From: Myceligenerans pegani
GTDB taxonomy: Bacteria; Actinomycetota; Actinomycetes; Actinomycetales; Cellulomonadaceae
Length of the DNA: 64,000 bases
NCBI RefSeq assembly: GCF_014892515.1
Contig: NZ_JADBGR010000083.1
Span: forward strand, 1 to 64,000
Direction of reading: 5' to 3'
The notes beneath the pieces were generated by a model. The model was not told where the DNA came from. It was given only the letters and a program-made list of their open reading frames with translations, and did no database searches. The position numbers and the translations under genes are program-made. Positions 38,831-47,407 of this stretch are shown in pieces. Every line of letters begins with the position of its first letter. Position 1 is the stretch's first letter.

Positions 38831-40045
38831 TCACGGGGTGAGGACGAGGCGCCGGGCGCGGACCAGGACGCGGGCGGCGGCCCGGCCGACCCGCCGCCCC
38901 GTGCGTTCCGCAGCCGCGAGCGCCCGATCCGTTCCCGTCGGGGAGACGACGCGGCGCAGGGCCTCGCGTGCCTGGTTCCAGCTCCCGGCGGCCGCGTGGG
39001 TGAACACCTGGCGGCGCGCGCGCGGCAGGGACGCGAGGGTGTCGGAGCTGAGCAGCGACAGGATCTCGGCCAGCGGTTCCGCGAGGCGCCGGCGCAGCTC
39101 GTCCTCCTCGACCGGATCGCCCGGCGCCGGGCCCGGGGAAGCCGGATCGCCCTGCGGGGCACCGCTGAACCCCGGGTCCTCGAGGACGATGCGCACGGCG
39201 TTCCACAGGTAGGAGCGCAGCAGCATCCCGGAGTACACGGTGCGCACCCGCTCGCCCGCTCGGGCCAGCAGCGGCGCGCACAGCCGCTCCTGCTCCAGGT
39301 AGACGAGCTGCGCCTCGGGGGTGGCGCCGAACGTGGTCATCGAGCCGTTGCCGAAGCGCTGGCGGTAGCGGTACACGACGTCGGGCACCAGGTCGGCGCG
39401 CGCCGCGAGGGTCGCGCGGGCCATCGCGACGATGTCGTTCGACCGCCGGGAGTCCTCGAACCGGATCCGCTGGGCGTCCCAGAAGGAGCGCCGGAACACG
39501 CGGTTCCAGCAGGCGCGGTTGCGCACGAGACCGGGCTCGTCGCGGACGGTGACGCCGGTGCGCGCCTCGGTCACGTGCCGCGTGACCGGCTCGGCGGGGC
39601 TCGCGGCGGCCCGGCCCGCCTGGCGGTCGCCGGCGGGACCCACGGGGCCGTCGTCGCCGGCCACCGGCTCCTCGCCGTCGCGGAACCGCACGAAGTTGCC
39701 GACCGCCATGTCCGACCCGCTCCCGCGCAGCGACGCCAGCAGGGCGGCGTACGCGCCGGGCGGTACGACGTCGTCCCCGTCGGCGAATGCGAGGTACTCG
39801 CCGCGTGCGAGCGCGACGCCCTGGTTCCGTGCCGGGCCGCCGCCGGGACGTTCCGCGGCGACGAGGCGGACGCGCGGGTCGCCGATGGCGGCGACGACGT
39901 CCGGCGTGCCGTCGGCCGAGCCGTCGTCGACGACGACGATCTCCAGCCCCAGGCCCTCCTGGCCGAGGATGCTGCGCAGGCACTCGCCGATCCACGGTGC
40001 GACGTCGTGCGTGGGGACCACGACGCTCAGTTCGGGAGTCGTCAT
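38831..40045 (-). CDS. Family 2 glycosyltransferase with basic C-terminal tail
   Basis: A 404-residue GT2. It opens LSVVVPTHDVAPWIGECLRSIL, with donor site IVVVDDGSADGT and metal motif FADGDD (DxD). An acceptor-side block shared with two other genes here reads NRACWNRVFRRSFWD...RRSNDIVAMARA. A Gly/Ala/Pro-rich insertion interrupts the middle (about residues 130-165). The end is strongly basic (GRRVGRAAARVLVRARRLVLTP), suggesting membrane association. It overlaps the upstream GT2 gene by 4 bases (ATGA). It is a clear homologue of the GT2 genes at 47404 and 51393. Confidence 0.9.
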   Translation of the reverse strand: MTTPELSVVVPTHDVAPWIGECLRSILGQEGLGLEIVVVDDGSADGTPDVVAAIGDPRVRLVAAERPGGGPARNQGVALARGEYLAFADGDDVVPPGAYAALLASLRGSGSDMAVGNFVRFRDGEEPVAGDDGPVGPAGDRQAGRAAASPAEPVTRHVTEARTGVTVRDEPGLVRNRACWNRVFRRSFWDAQRIRFEDSRRSNDIVAMARATLAARADLVPDVVYRYRQRFGNGSMTTFGATPEAQLVYLEQERLCAPLLARAGERVRTVYSGMLLRSYLWNAVRIVLEDPGFSGAPQGDPASPGPAPGDPVEEDELRRRLAEPLAEILSLLSSDTLASLPRARRQVFTHAAAGSWNQAREALRRVVSPTGTDRALAAAERTGRRVGRAAARVLVRARRLVLTP

Positions 40046-41154
40046 GACGCGGCACCGCCGTTCCGGCCGGCGGGCGGTGCGGTACGCGCGGCGCCGCGCA
40101 TCAGCGCTTCCGCCCCGCCGACCGCCGCGAGGACGGTCCGTTCGGCCCGCGCGCGCGCTCGGCCCGCGAGGGTGCCGGGCCGGGGGCGCGGCCGGAAGAC
40201 AGCCGCCGCCCGCGCCCACCGCCGGTGGCGCAGCGGGGTGTAGACGCGCAGCCGGTCGGCGGGCAGGTGGCGCCACACCGCGGCGGGAGCCGCCCGGACC
40301 AGGTGCACGGCCGCCTCGCGGGCCGCGTCCAGCTCCGCGTCGGCGGACGCGTCCGGTTCCAGCAGCGCGGGCAGCTGCGACCAGAGGTCGGTAACCAGGA
40401 CGCCCTCGAGGTACGTGGTGAGCAGCGCGGGCGAACGCCGGTGTCGCACCTCGGCGAGGCACGCGAGCTCCTGGGTGACGTAGTCGCGCGCGAGGGCCGC
40501 CCGCTCCGCGGGCGCGCGGCCGACGCGGGCCCGCCGGATCTGGACCGGATCGTCCAGGACCTCCCGCCGCAGGGTGAGATCGGCACGCAGGGTGACGAGC
40601 AGGTCGTCGGCGTGCTCGGTCGGCGCGAACGCCAGCCCGGCGGCATGCCACGCGGCGCGGTCGACCAGGCGGTTCCAGCCGGCGCGGCCGCGCCCGACGG
40701 CCGGGGCGGCCGACGCGGTCAGGCGGCGCGGTGCGAACATCACGTGCCCCCCCACGACCATCTCGGCACCGGTCTCCCTGGCGCGCGCGACGGCGGCGGC
40801 GCAGGCGTGCTCGGGCAGCGTGCCGTCGGCGTCGGCGAACATGACGTAGGTGCCGCGGGAGCGAGCCACGCCGAGGTCGCGTGCCGCGCCACGGCTCGCG
40901 CCCGCGGCGTCGACGCGGCGCAGCCGGGGGTCGGTGGCGGCCGCCGACAGGATGGCCGGGGTGTCGTCGAGGGATCCGCGATCGACGGCGACGAGCTCCA
41001 GCTCGGCCAGGGACTGGTGGAGCACGGACCAGACGGTCTCGGCCACGCGGTCGTCTTCGTCCTTCGTCACCAGGACCACCGACAGGAGGGGGGTCCGCGC
41101 CGGCCCCGCGGACCTCGGGCCGCCGACGAGGTCGGCCTGGGGTTCGTGCACCAT
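40042..41154 (-). CDS. Family 2 glycosyltransferase (divergent metal motif)
   Basis: A 370-residue GT2-like protein. The donor site LSVVLVTKDEDDRVAETVWSVLHQSL is intact, but the metal motif reads FADADG rather than FADADD, and the DDGS-type motif is replaced by VDRGSLDDT. These changes may lower or alter activity. The acceptor region is less conserved than in its neighbours (GWNRLVDRAAWHAAGL). It is the first gene of the minus-strand operon and lies head-to-head with the GT4 gene at 41217, separated by 62 bases. GGAAGGG precedes its ATG. Confidence 0.78.
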   Translation of the reverse strand: MVHEPQADLVGGPRSAGPARTPLLSVVLVTKDEDDRVAETVWSVLHQSLAELELVAVDRGSLDDTPAILSAAATDPRLRRVDAAGASRGAARDLGVARSRGTYVMFADADGTLPEHACAAAVARARETGAEMVVGGHVMFAPRRLTASAAPAVGRGRAGWNRLVDRAAWHAAGLAFAPTEHADDLLVTLRADLTLRREVLDDPVQIRRARVGRAPAERAALARDYVTQELACLAEVRHRRSPALLTTYLEGVLVTDLWSQLPALLEPDASADAELDAAREAAVHLVRAAPAAVWRHLPADRLRVYTPLRHRRWARAAAVFRPRPRPGTLAGRARARAERTVLAAVGGAEALMRGAARTAPPAGRNGGAAS

Positions 41155-41216
41155 GCGCCCTTCCGTAGACTGTGGCGGTCACATTCAAGCACACGCGCAC
41201 CTTCTGAGGTCATTCG
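41155..41216. promoter_or_regulatory. Divergent promoter region of the two polysaccharide transcripts
   Basis: A 62-base gap between divergent glycosyltransferase genes. TAGACT at 41167-41172 (plus strand) is a good TANNNT -10 box for the plus-strand gene, which then has a GAGG ribosome site before its ATG. The minus-strand promoter must overlap the same short region, so the two operons are probably expressed together. Confidence 0.5.
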
Positions 41217-42338
41217 ATGCCAGGACGCGCCACGCGACGCATCCAGACGTTCCCCTACTGGACGTCGAACCCGTTCGTGCAGATGTTGTACGCCGAGGCG
41301 GTCGCGCGTGGCATCGCCGTCACCGGCACGGCGAACGTCCAGCTCGCGGCCCGCGCCCTGCGCGATCCGGCGACCACCGGCCTGGTGCACCTGCAGTGGC
41401 CCAGTCCGATCACGGACCAGGCGACGGACGCCGACGACGCGGAGGGGCGCGTCGACGACTTCCTCGACGCGGTGCGAACCGCCAGGGGGCACGGCCGTCC
41501 GGTGCTGTGGACGGTGCACAACTCCCTTCCGCACGACACGTCCCACGCCGCGGCCGCGCGGCGCCTGCATCAGGAACTGGCCGACCTCGCGGATGTCGTG
41601 CACGTGCTCCGTCCGGCCACCGTCGCCGCGGTGGCCGGCGACTACCGCATCCCGCCCGAGCGGACCGTGGTCGTGCCCCACTCCAGCTACCACGGCGTCT
41701 ACGGGCGCCGGCTCGACCGGGCGGCGGCGCGCGCGGCACTGGGCGTCACCGCGCCGGTCGGCGTGCTGTTCTTCGGCCACCTGCGCCCGTACAAGGGCCT
41801 GCGCCACCTGTTCGACGCGCTGCGGGCCGCGCGCGACGCCGGCTCCGACACGGGGCTGCTGCTCGCGGGCAAGCCGTCCGGCGACGTCGCCGACCGGGTC
41901 GCCGCCCTCACCGACGACGGCGTGCCGGTCACGTCCGCGCTCCGGTTCATCGACGACGACGAGGTCGCGACCTGGTTCTCCGCGGCCGACGTCGTGGTGC
42001 TCCCGTACGAGAGGATCCTCAACTCCGGCACGATGCACCTCGCCGCCACCTACGGCGTGCCGGTGGTGCTGCCGGGCGAACCGCACCTCGTTGACGACTT
42101 CGGCGGCGAGAAGTGGGTGAGGTTCTTCAACCCGGCGGACCCCGTGGGCTCGATCGCCACGCAACTGGCCGACCCGTGGTTCCGCGATCCCGCCGTGCGC
42201 GAGGCGGCCGTGAACCACGCGAGAGAATTCACCCCCTCGCGGATGTCCCGGGATTTCGCCGATGTCGTCGACCGTATGCTCGCCGGGAGGTCCGGCAAGG
42301 CCCCCGCCGAATTCCGGCATCGGAACGGCAGGACGTGA
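41217..42338 (+). CDS. Family 4 glycosyltransferase (GT-B)
   Basis: A 373-residue GT4. The N-terminal half has FPYWTSNPFVQMLYAEAV and VLWTVHNSLPHDTS. The C-terminal donor half has VLFFGHLRPYKGLRHLF, LAGKPSGDV, and the sugar-nucleotide site DVVVLPYERILNSGTMHLAATYGVPVVLPG with the EX7E-like acidic pattern softened (YE...G). It closely resembles the GT4 genes at 46325 and 50284 in motif order, which share the opening NPxLTMLYLAAEADGW form. It starts the plus-strand series and lies opposite the GT2 operon. Confidence 0.88.
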   Translation: MPGRATRRIQTFPYWTSNPFVQMLYAEAVARGIAVTGTANVQLAARALRDPATTGLVHLQWPSPITDQATDADDAEGRVDDFLDAVRTARGHGRPVLWTVHNSLPHDTSHAAAARRLHQELADLADVVHVLRPATVAAVAGDYRIPPERTVVVPHSSYHGVYGRRLDRAAARAALGVTAPVGVLFFGHLRPYKGLRHLFDALRAARDAGSDTGLLLAGKPSGDVADRVAALTDDGVPVTSALRFIDDDEVATWFSAADVVVLPYERILNSGTMHLAATYGVPVVLPGEPHLVDDFGGEKWVRFFNPADPVGSIATQLADPWFRDPAVREAAVNHAREFTPSRMSRDFADVVDRMLAGRSGKAPAEFRHRNGRT

Positions 42339-42430
42339 CAGCCGGACTCGGTTCCGCAGCCGGATCCCGCCGGCTACGCGACGAAGCTCCAGTGCTGGTC
42401 ACATGTGGCAGCAGCCCTCTGCCCCGACGG

Positions 42431-42436
42431 TAGACT
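42431..42436 (+). promoter_or_regulatory. Putative -10 box TAGACT with leaderless start
   Basis: TAGACT ends 8 bases before the GTG at 42445, where no Shine-Dalgarno sequence is present. This fits a leaderless transcript for the acyltransferase gene. Confidence 0.45.
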
Positions 42437-42444
42437 CCGCGCAC

Positions 42445-44631
42445 GTGCCCTACTCCGCCGCCGCACCTATCGCGCCGACGAGCCTGAGCGGTTCGATCAG
42501 CGCGCCGGACACATCGCACACCTCCCCCAAGAAGAAGCGCCAGGAGATCGAAGGTCTCCGGACCCTGGCCGCGCTGCTCGTCGCCGTTTACCACATCTGG
42601 TTCAACAAGGTATCGGGCGGCGTGGACGTGTTCTTCGTCGTCACCGGCTTCCTCATCACCCTGACGCTGGTGGGACACGTGCGGCGGGAGGGGCGGATCC
42701 GCCCCTTCGCCTACCTCGGCCGGATCGCTCGACGTGTGTGGCCGATGGGCGCCGTCGTCCTCCTCGCCGTCCTGGCGATGACCGTGACCATCGCGCCCGA
42801 GGCGCTGCGCGCACGGAACTACGCCGAGGTGTTCGCCTCGGCGCTGTACTTCGAGAACTGGTTCCTGGCGGCCAACGCGATCGACTACCTCAACCAGCAC
42901 GACCCGCACACGCCGGCCCAGCACTTCTGGGCGATGTCCCTGCAGGGGCAGTTCTACGTCACCTGGCTCGTGCTGGCGCTGATCGCGCTGCTGCTCGTCG
43001 TCCGGGGGCGCACCGAGCGGCGGTTCAAGATGGCGTTCGGGGTGCTGATCGCGGCCGTCGGCGGGGCCTCGTTCACGTGGAACCTCATCCAGACCGCCGA
43101 GAACCAGCCGTTCGCGTACTTCTCGTCGCTCACGCGCTTCTGGGAGTTCTCGGTCGGCGGGCTGCTCGCCCTCGCGGGCGGCGCTCTCGCCCTGCGGGGC
43201 TGGACCGCCGCCGTGGCGTCCTGGGTGAGCGTGCTGGGGCTGGTGGCCTGCGGGATGGTCCTGCCCGTCGAGGGCGTGTTCCCCGGCGTCGCTGCCCTCT
43301 GGCCGGTCGCCTGCGCGACGCTCCTGCTCCTGTCCACCCGGGAGAACGAGGTGCCCTGGGCGGCGACCCGGCTGCTGTCCAACCGGGCGATCGCCTGGCT
43401 GGGCGGAGTCGCGTTCGGCATCTATCTCTGGCACTTCCCGATCCTCATCGGCTACCGCTACCTGTACGGCGAGGACGCGGTGCCGTCGCTGCCGGTCGGC
43501 CTCGCCATGATCGCGGCGGCCATCGCCCTCGCCGTCGTGGGGCACTACCTGTTCGAGCGACCGGTGGCTCGAGGATGGAACGGCGCCTGGACGAAGGTGC
43601 TCATCACCGTCGCACTCCTCGGCTCACTGATCGCCGTCGCCGTTCTCGCGCACCGGGGAACCGTCGCGGCGGAAGCCGCCGCCGAGCAGCTCGAGGAAGA
43701 GGCCGCCGCGGCCCAGGCAACGCTCGGGGACTGCTACGGGTACGCCGCGATGGTGACCGGAGACGCGTGTGACACCGTGCTGGCGGCAACACCGATCGTG
43801 CCGGACCGCAGCGCGCTGAAGGCGGACACCGAGGAGGCATACCGCTGCTACACCAAGGCCAGGGCAACCTACATCGAATCCTGCACCTTCGGTGACGGGC
43901 CGATCCGCATCGCCCTGATCGGCAACTCGCATGCCGCCCTCTTCAGCCCCGTCCTCCGGGACGCGGCGAAGGACCACGGTTGGGAGATCACACCGCTGAC
44001 CAGCAACGGCTGCGTCTGGGGGCGGCTCCGGGCGGGCGACCCGGAGCTTTCGGAGCACTGCGTGAACCGCGTCCAGCAGAGCGAGGACCTCCTCTTTGCC
44101 GGCGAGCCGTACGATGCTGTCATCTTCGCAGGGGGCCGCGGCGGACTCAGCGGGCTCGACAATCCACAGCGGACCATGGAGAACTGGCGCGCGCTCCAGG
44201 CCCGTGGTACTCGGCTCGTTGTCGTGGAGGACAACCCCCGGATCGGCGACCAGGGCGAGCAGTGCGTGATCGAGGCCAGCGAGCAGGAGTTGCGCGACGG
44301 CGCCTGTGACACCTCCCGCGAGGCCGCGACCAGCGATCCCGACGGATTCGCGATCATCGCCGGGCTCATGGGTGTTCCCGTGGTTCAGACACTGGACTTC
44401 TACTGCGACGACACCACCTGCCCGGCGGTCATCGGCAGCGTCATCCCGTACCGGGACTCGCACCACCTGTCGATGACCTACATCCGCACGTTCGAAGACG
44501 TTCTGCTGAGCCGCCTCGCGGAATACATCCCAACAGAACGGCCCGCACCGATCGAGAGCGCCGTTCCGATCGATGGCGCGGTTCCGACGGAGAGTCCTGT
44601 GCCCCATGCGACCTCCACTCCGGCCGAGTAG
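42445..44631 (+). CDS. Acyltransferase-3 / SGNH fusion protein (OafA-type)
   Basis: A 728-residue membrane O-acyltransferase. The N-terminal acyltransferase-3 domain has EGLRTLAALLVAVYHIW (catalytic His) and GGVDVFFVVTGFLI, with about ten helices to residue 390. A short coiled region follows, then an exterior SGNH-like domain with the nucleophile block IGNSHAALFSP (~493) and the His in YRDSHHLSMTYI. The usual GDSH is GNSH here, an unusual change at the block I position. Such proteins move acetyl groups onto surface polysaccharides. The start at 42445 is chosen for the TAGACT box; an ATG at 42403 would add 14 residues. Confidence 0.9.
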   Translation: MPYSAAAPIAPTSLSGSISAPDTSHTSPKKKRQEIEGLRTLAALLVAVYHIWFNKVSGGVDVFFVVTGFLITLTLVGHVRREGRIRPFAYLGRIARRVWPMGAVVLLAVLAMTVTIAPEALRARNYAEVFASALYFENWFLAANAIDYLNQHDPHTPAQHFWAMSLQGQFYVTWLVLALIALLLVVRGRTERRFKMAFGVLIAAVGGASFTWNLIQTAENQPFAYFSSLTRFWEFSVGGLLALAGGALALRGWTAAVASWVSVLGLVACGMVLPVEGVFPGVAALWPVACATLLLLSTRENEVPWAATRLLSNRAIAWLGGVAFGIYLWHFPILIGYRYLYGEDAVPSLPVGLAMIAAAIALAVVGHYLFERPVARGWNGAWTKVLITVALLGSLIAVAVLAHRGTVAAEAAAEQLEEEAAAAQATLGDCYGYAAMVTGDACDTVLAATPIVPDRSALKADTEEAYRCYTKARATYIESCTFGDGPIRIALIGNSHAALFSPVLRDAAKDHGWEITPLTSNGCVWGRLRAGDPELSEHCVNRVQQSEDLLFAGEPYDAVIFAGGRGGLSGLDNPQRTMENWRALQARGTRLVVVEDNPRIGDQGEQCVIEASEQELRDGACDTSREAATSDPDGFAIIAGLMGVPVVQTLDFYCDDTTCPAVIGSVIPYRDSHHLSMTYIRTFEDVLLSRLAEYIPTERPAPIESAVPIDGAVPTESPVPHATSTPAE

Positions 44632-44690
44632 CCGTTGGTCGCCGGAACGCCGACCCAGGTGATCGGTCGAGGGCACGATCGTGGTGCACA

Positions 44691-46328
44691 ATGGGTGCCG
44701 TCATTCACGCCATCAACCAGATTGAGACAGACCTGGTGAACGCGATCGTAGACAGCCACGCGGGCGGCAGCCCTGCAACGAGGGACGTGCCGGGTACTGC
44801 GAAGGAGAGCGACCTCAGCGTCTCGGTAAGAGACGTCGCGGGAGTCGATGTCTATCAGTTGAACTCGCTACGAGACGACAGCACCGGCGGTCGACGTCTC
44901 GTGGACAACTTCGGCGACCTCCTGGGCCCGATGGTCGTCGAGCGCATGCTCTGGCGACGGCGACCGCAGGACCGGCCGCCGAAGTTGGCCCGACGGCGGC
45001 TCTTCGCCGTCGGCTCCACCCTCCATCGGGCCGGAGGATCCGACGTCGTCTGGGGCGCCGGGGTTTCCGGCAAGCAACTCCACCCCTATCCAAAGGCCTA
45101 CCCGCGAGTCGACGTGCGGGCCGTACGTGGGCCGTGGACCGCTCGGCTGCTGACCGATCTGGGGGTCGACGTGCCGGCCGTCTTCGGTGACCCGGCGCTC
45201 CTACTTCCCCGCCTCCTCCCCGAGCTCAGTTCATGGGCGCACGCCCCCGTGACGGACACGCTCATCGTTCCGAACCACAACGACCTGGACGCCTACCGGG
45301 ACGCGGAACACCCGGTGCTCGACCCGCGGCTGCCCCTGCACACCGTCCTGCGGACGATCGCCCGTAGCCGGTTCGTCGTGGGTTCCTCGCTGTACGCGGT
45401 GATTGTCGCCGACTCCCTCGGAGTCCCCGCCCGGTTCGTCGCCTCCGAGACCGAGGGCCCTTTCAAGTACCGCGACTACCTGGCCGGTACGGGGCGTCCG
45501 ACGACCCGGATCGCCAGAGATATCGCCGAAGCGCATCACCTCGGGGGCCATGAGCGGCCGGACGCCGACCTCGACGCACTCGAAGACGCGTTCCCGTGGG
45601 ATCTGTGGGGATTCCCCGACACGGATCGGAGTCATGTCCGGCGCTACGAGCTGGACACGATGCAGGACGTCTGGCGCCACCGCGTCGTCGCGGGAGGCGC
45701 CGCCGCCCGGTCATCGTTCCTCCAGGAAGACCTGCCGCGGCTGCGTACCGCCGTGATCAGTGGCGGACCCGACGGACCCGCACTCGTCCCTATCGCGGCC
45801 GACCTGATCACCCAGGTGGTGCCCGACGTCCTTGACGAACCACTCGACCCGGCGACCCGCCATCTGATCGATACGACCTTGCGCCGCGATGCCGCGCTCG
45901 TGGCGACCGCCGCTCGGCTCGAGGGCGCGCCCCCCGTCGCGATGCTGCATGCGGCCCGCCCGGCGGGCCGGCACACGCTCCTGTCGGTCGCCGCTCGGGT
46001 ACCAGAGACGGTCGCCGACGCCGATGTCGAGGTGATCCTCACGGCCATCGGATCGAGCAAGGTGGTGGCCCGGCCCGTGCTCCTGTTCGGGCAGGCTCGC
46101 CGGCAGTGGCACGTCGTGACCGACGTCCTGGTGCCTCTCACCGAGCTCGTTGAGGACTCGTGGCACGTCGAGGTCCGTATCGGCGACCTGCGCTTGCCTG
46201 TCCGCCACGCGTCGACCGCTCAGCTCGCGCTGTCCGCGCCCACTGCGCACGACATACCGCCCCTCGGCGAGCCGATCATCGTGACGTCGGACGGCACGGT
46301 CCAGCACGAGGAGAACGCCGCCGCATGA
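44691..46328 (+). CDS. Polysaccharide pyruvyl transferase family protein with C-terminal beta-rich extension
   Basis: A 545-residue protein. Residues 60-290 match polysaccharide pyruvyl transferases: LVDNFGDLLGPMVVERML (NFGD), VVWGAGVSGKQLHP, RAVRGPWTARLLTDLGV, FGDPALLLPRLLPE, and VVGSSLYAVIVADSLGVPARFV. An extension (about 330-545) has beta-strand-rich segments (PPVAMLHAARPAGRHTLLSVAA; EVRIGDLRLPVRHASTAQLAL) not usual for the family. It is the first gene of a three-gene cassette and overlaps the next gene's start by 4 bases (ATGA). The start codon is uncertain, as GTG 44682 is also possible. Confidence 0.82.
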   Translation: MGAVIHAINQIETDLVNAIVDSHAGGSPATRDVPGTAKESDLSVSVRDVAGVDVYQLNSLRDDSTGGRRLVDNFGDLLGPMVVERMLWRRRPQDRPPKLARRRLFAVGSTLHRAGGSDVVWGAGVSGKQLHPYPKAYPRVDVRAVRGPWTARLLTDLGVDVPAVFGDPALLLPRLLPELSSWAHAPVTDTLIVPNHNDLDAYRDAEHPVLDPRLPLHTVLRTIARSRFVVGSSLYAVIVADSLGVPARFVASETEGPFKYRDYLAGTGRPTTRIARDIAEAHHLGGHERPDADLDALEDAFPWDLWGFPDTDRSHVRRYELDTMQDVWRHRVVAGGAAARSSFLQEDLPRLRTAVISGGPDGPALVPIAADLITQVVPDVLDEPLDPATRHLIDTTLRRDAALVATAARLEGAPPVAMLHAARPAGRHTLLSVAARVPETVADADVEVILTAIGSSKVVARPVLLFGQARRQWHVVTDVLVPLTELVEDSWHVEVRIGDLRLPVRHASTAQLALSAPTAHDIPPLGEPIIVTSDGTVQHEENAAA

Positions 46329-47407
46329 GCACCCGCACCATCCTGTCCTTCCCCCATTGGCGGGCGAATCCCTATTTGACAATGCTCTACCTGGCGGCTG
46401 AGGCGGACGGCTGGCGGATCGCCGGCACCACGGAAGTCGACGAGCTCGCCGACGGCGTCCGCGAGCTCGTGCCCGGCGACGTCGTCCACGTGCACTGGAC
46501 GTCACCCGTGACGGCAGGCGCAGAGGACCAGACGGCGGCCAGGGAGCGCCTCGACCAGTTCACCCGGACACTCGACGCGGTGGTGGACCGTGGCTGCCGG
46601 CTCCTGTGGACCGTGCACAACGAGATCGCGCACGACACCAGCTATCTCGCCATCGAGAAGGCCATCGGCGACGCGCTCGCCGAGCGAGCCACGCGAATCA
46701 TCCAGCTGCACGACCGTACCGCGGAGGCCGTGGCGATGTCGTACACGCTGCCCGCAGAGAAAGTCACCACGCTTCGGCACGCCAGCTACCTCGGCATCTA
46801 TCCGGACACCTGGACCACCAGCGAGGCACGCACCGCCCTCGGGGTGCCCCAGGGCGCACCGACGGTCGGGTTCGTCGGCCAGATGCGCCCGTACAAGGGG
46901 CTCGACGTGCTCTTCGCCGCGGCCGATGTGGCAGCGAGCGAACTGCCCGGACTCGTGCTGCTCCTCGCCGGCGGCACGTCGCCGAGTGACCTGGCGGTGA
47001 TCGAGAGCTCGCTGCCGCGCCACGTCGACGTCGTGCGGCAGCACTCGTTCGTCGCCGACGACGAACTCGGCCTGTGGCTACGTGCTTCCGACGCCGTCGT
47101 GCTGCCCTACCGCCGGGTCCTGAACTCCGGGAGCGCCATGCTTGCCGCGAGCTTCGGGCGACCCGTGATCATGCCGGACGACACGCCGCTTGCCCAGGTC
47201 TACGCCGATCAGCCCTGGCTCACTACCTTCCGGACCGAGAGCGACAGGGTGGAGGCGCTCGCCGCGGCGATCGTACGTACGATCCGCTCCGGGCGCTGGA
47301 CCTCGGCCACGGCGCGGGCGTTCGCACGGTCGTACACGCCCTACGACATGTCCCGGGACTACCTGCGGCTGATCGACGCGATGGACATGACAAAGGAGGC
47401 GGCATGA
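46325..47407 (+). CDS. Family 4 glycosyltransferase (cassette 1)
   Basis: A 360-residue GT-B glycosyltransferase. N-terminal motifs include ILSFPHWRANPYLTMLYLAAEADGW and VHVHWTSPV, with LLWTVHNEIAHDTS. The donor half has VGFVGQMRPYKGLDVLF and DAVVLPYRRVLNSGSAMLAASFGRPVIMP. It is a near twin of the gene at 50284, sharing blocks such as NPYLTMLYLAAEADGW and the MSRDYL/MSRDFL end. It is translationally coupled with the pyruvyltransferase before it and the GT2 after it. Confidence 0.9.
   Translation: MSTRTILSFPHWRANPYLTMLYLAAEADGWRIAGTTEVDELADGVRELVPGDVVHVHWTSPVTAGAEDQTAARERLDQFTRTLDAVVDRGCRLLWTVHNEIAHDTSYLAIEKAIGDALAERATRIIQLHDRTAEAVAMSYTLPAEKVTTLRHASYLGIYPDTWTTSEARTALGVPQGAPTVGFVGQMRPYKGLDVLFAAADVAASELPGLVLLLAGGTSPSDLAVIESSLPRHVDVVRQHSFVADDELGLWLRASDAVVLPYRRVLNSGSAMLAASFGRPVIMPDDTPLAQVYADQPWLTTFRTESDRVEALAAAIVRTIRSGRWTSATARAFARSYTPYDMSRDYLRLIDAMDMTKEAA

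Noticed and set aside
38831-41200. A single minus-strand open frame covering two glycosyltransferases
   Set aside because: The long frame shares the stop of the 38831 GT2 but runs in a different frame through the 40042 gene; two separate genes with overlapping ATGA start and stop explain the region better.
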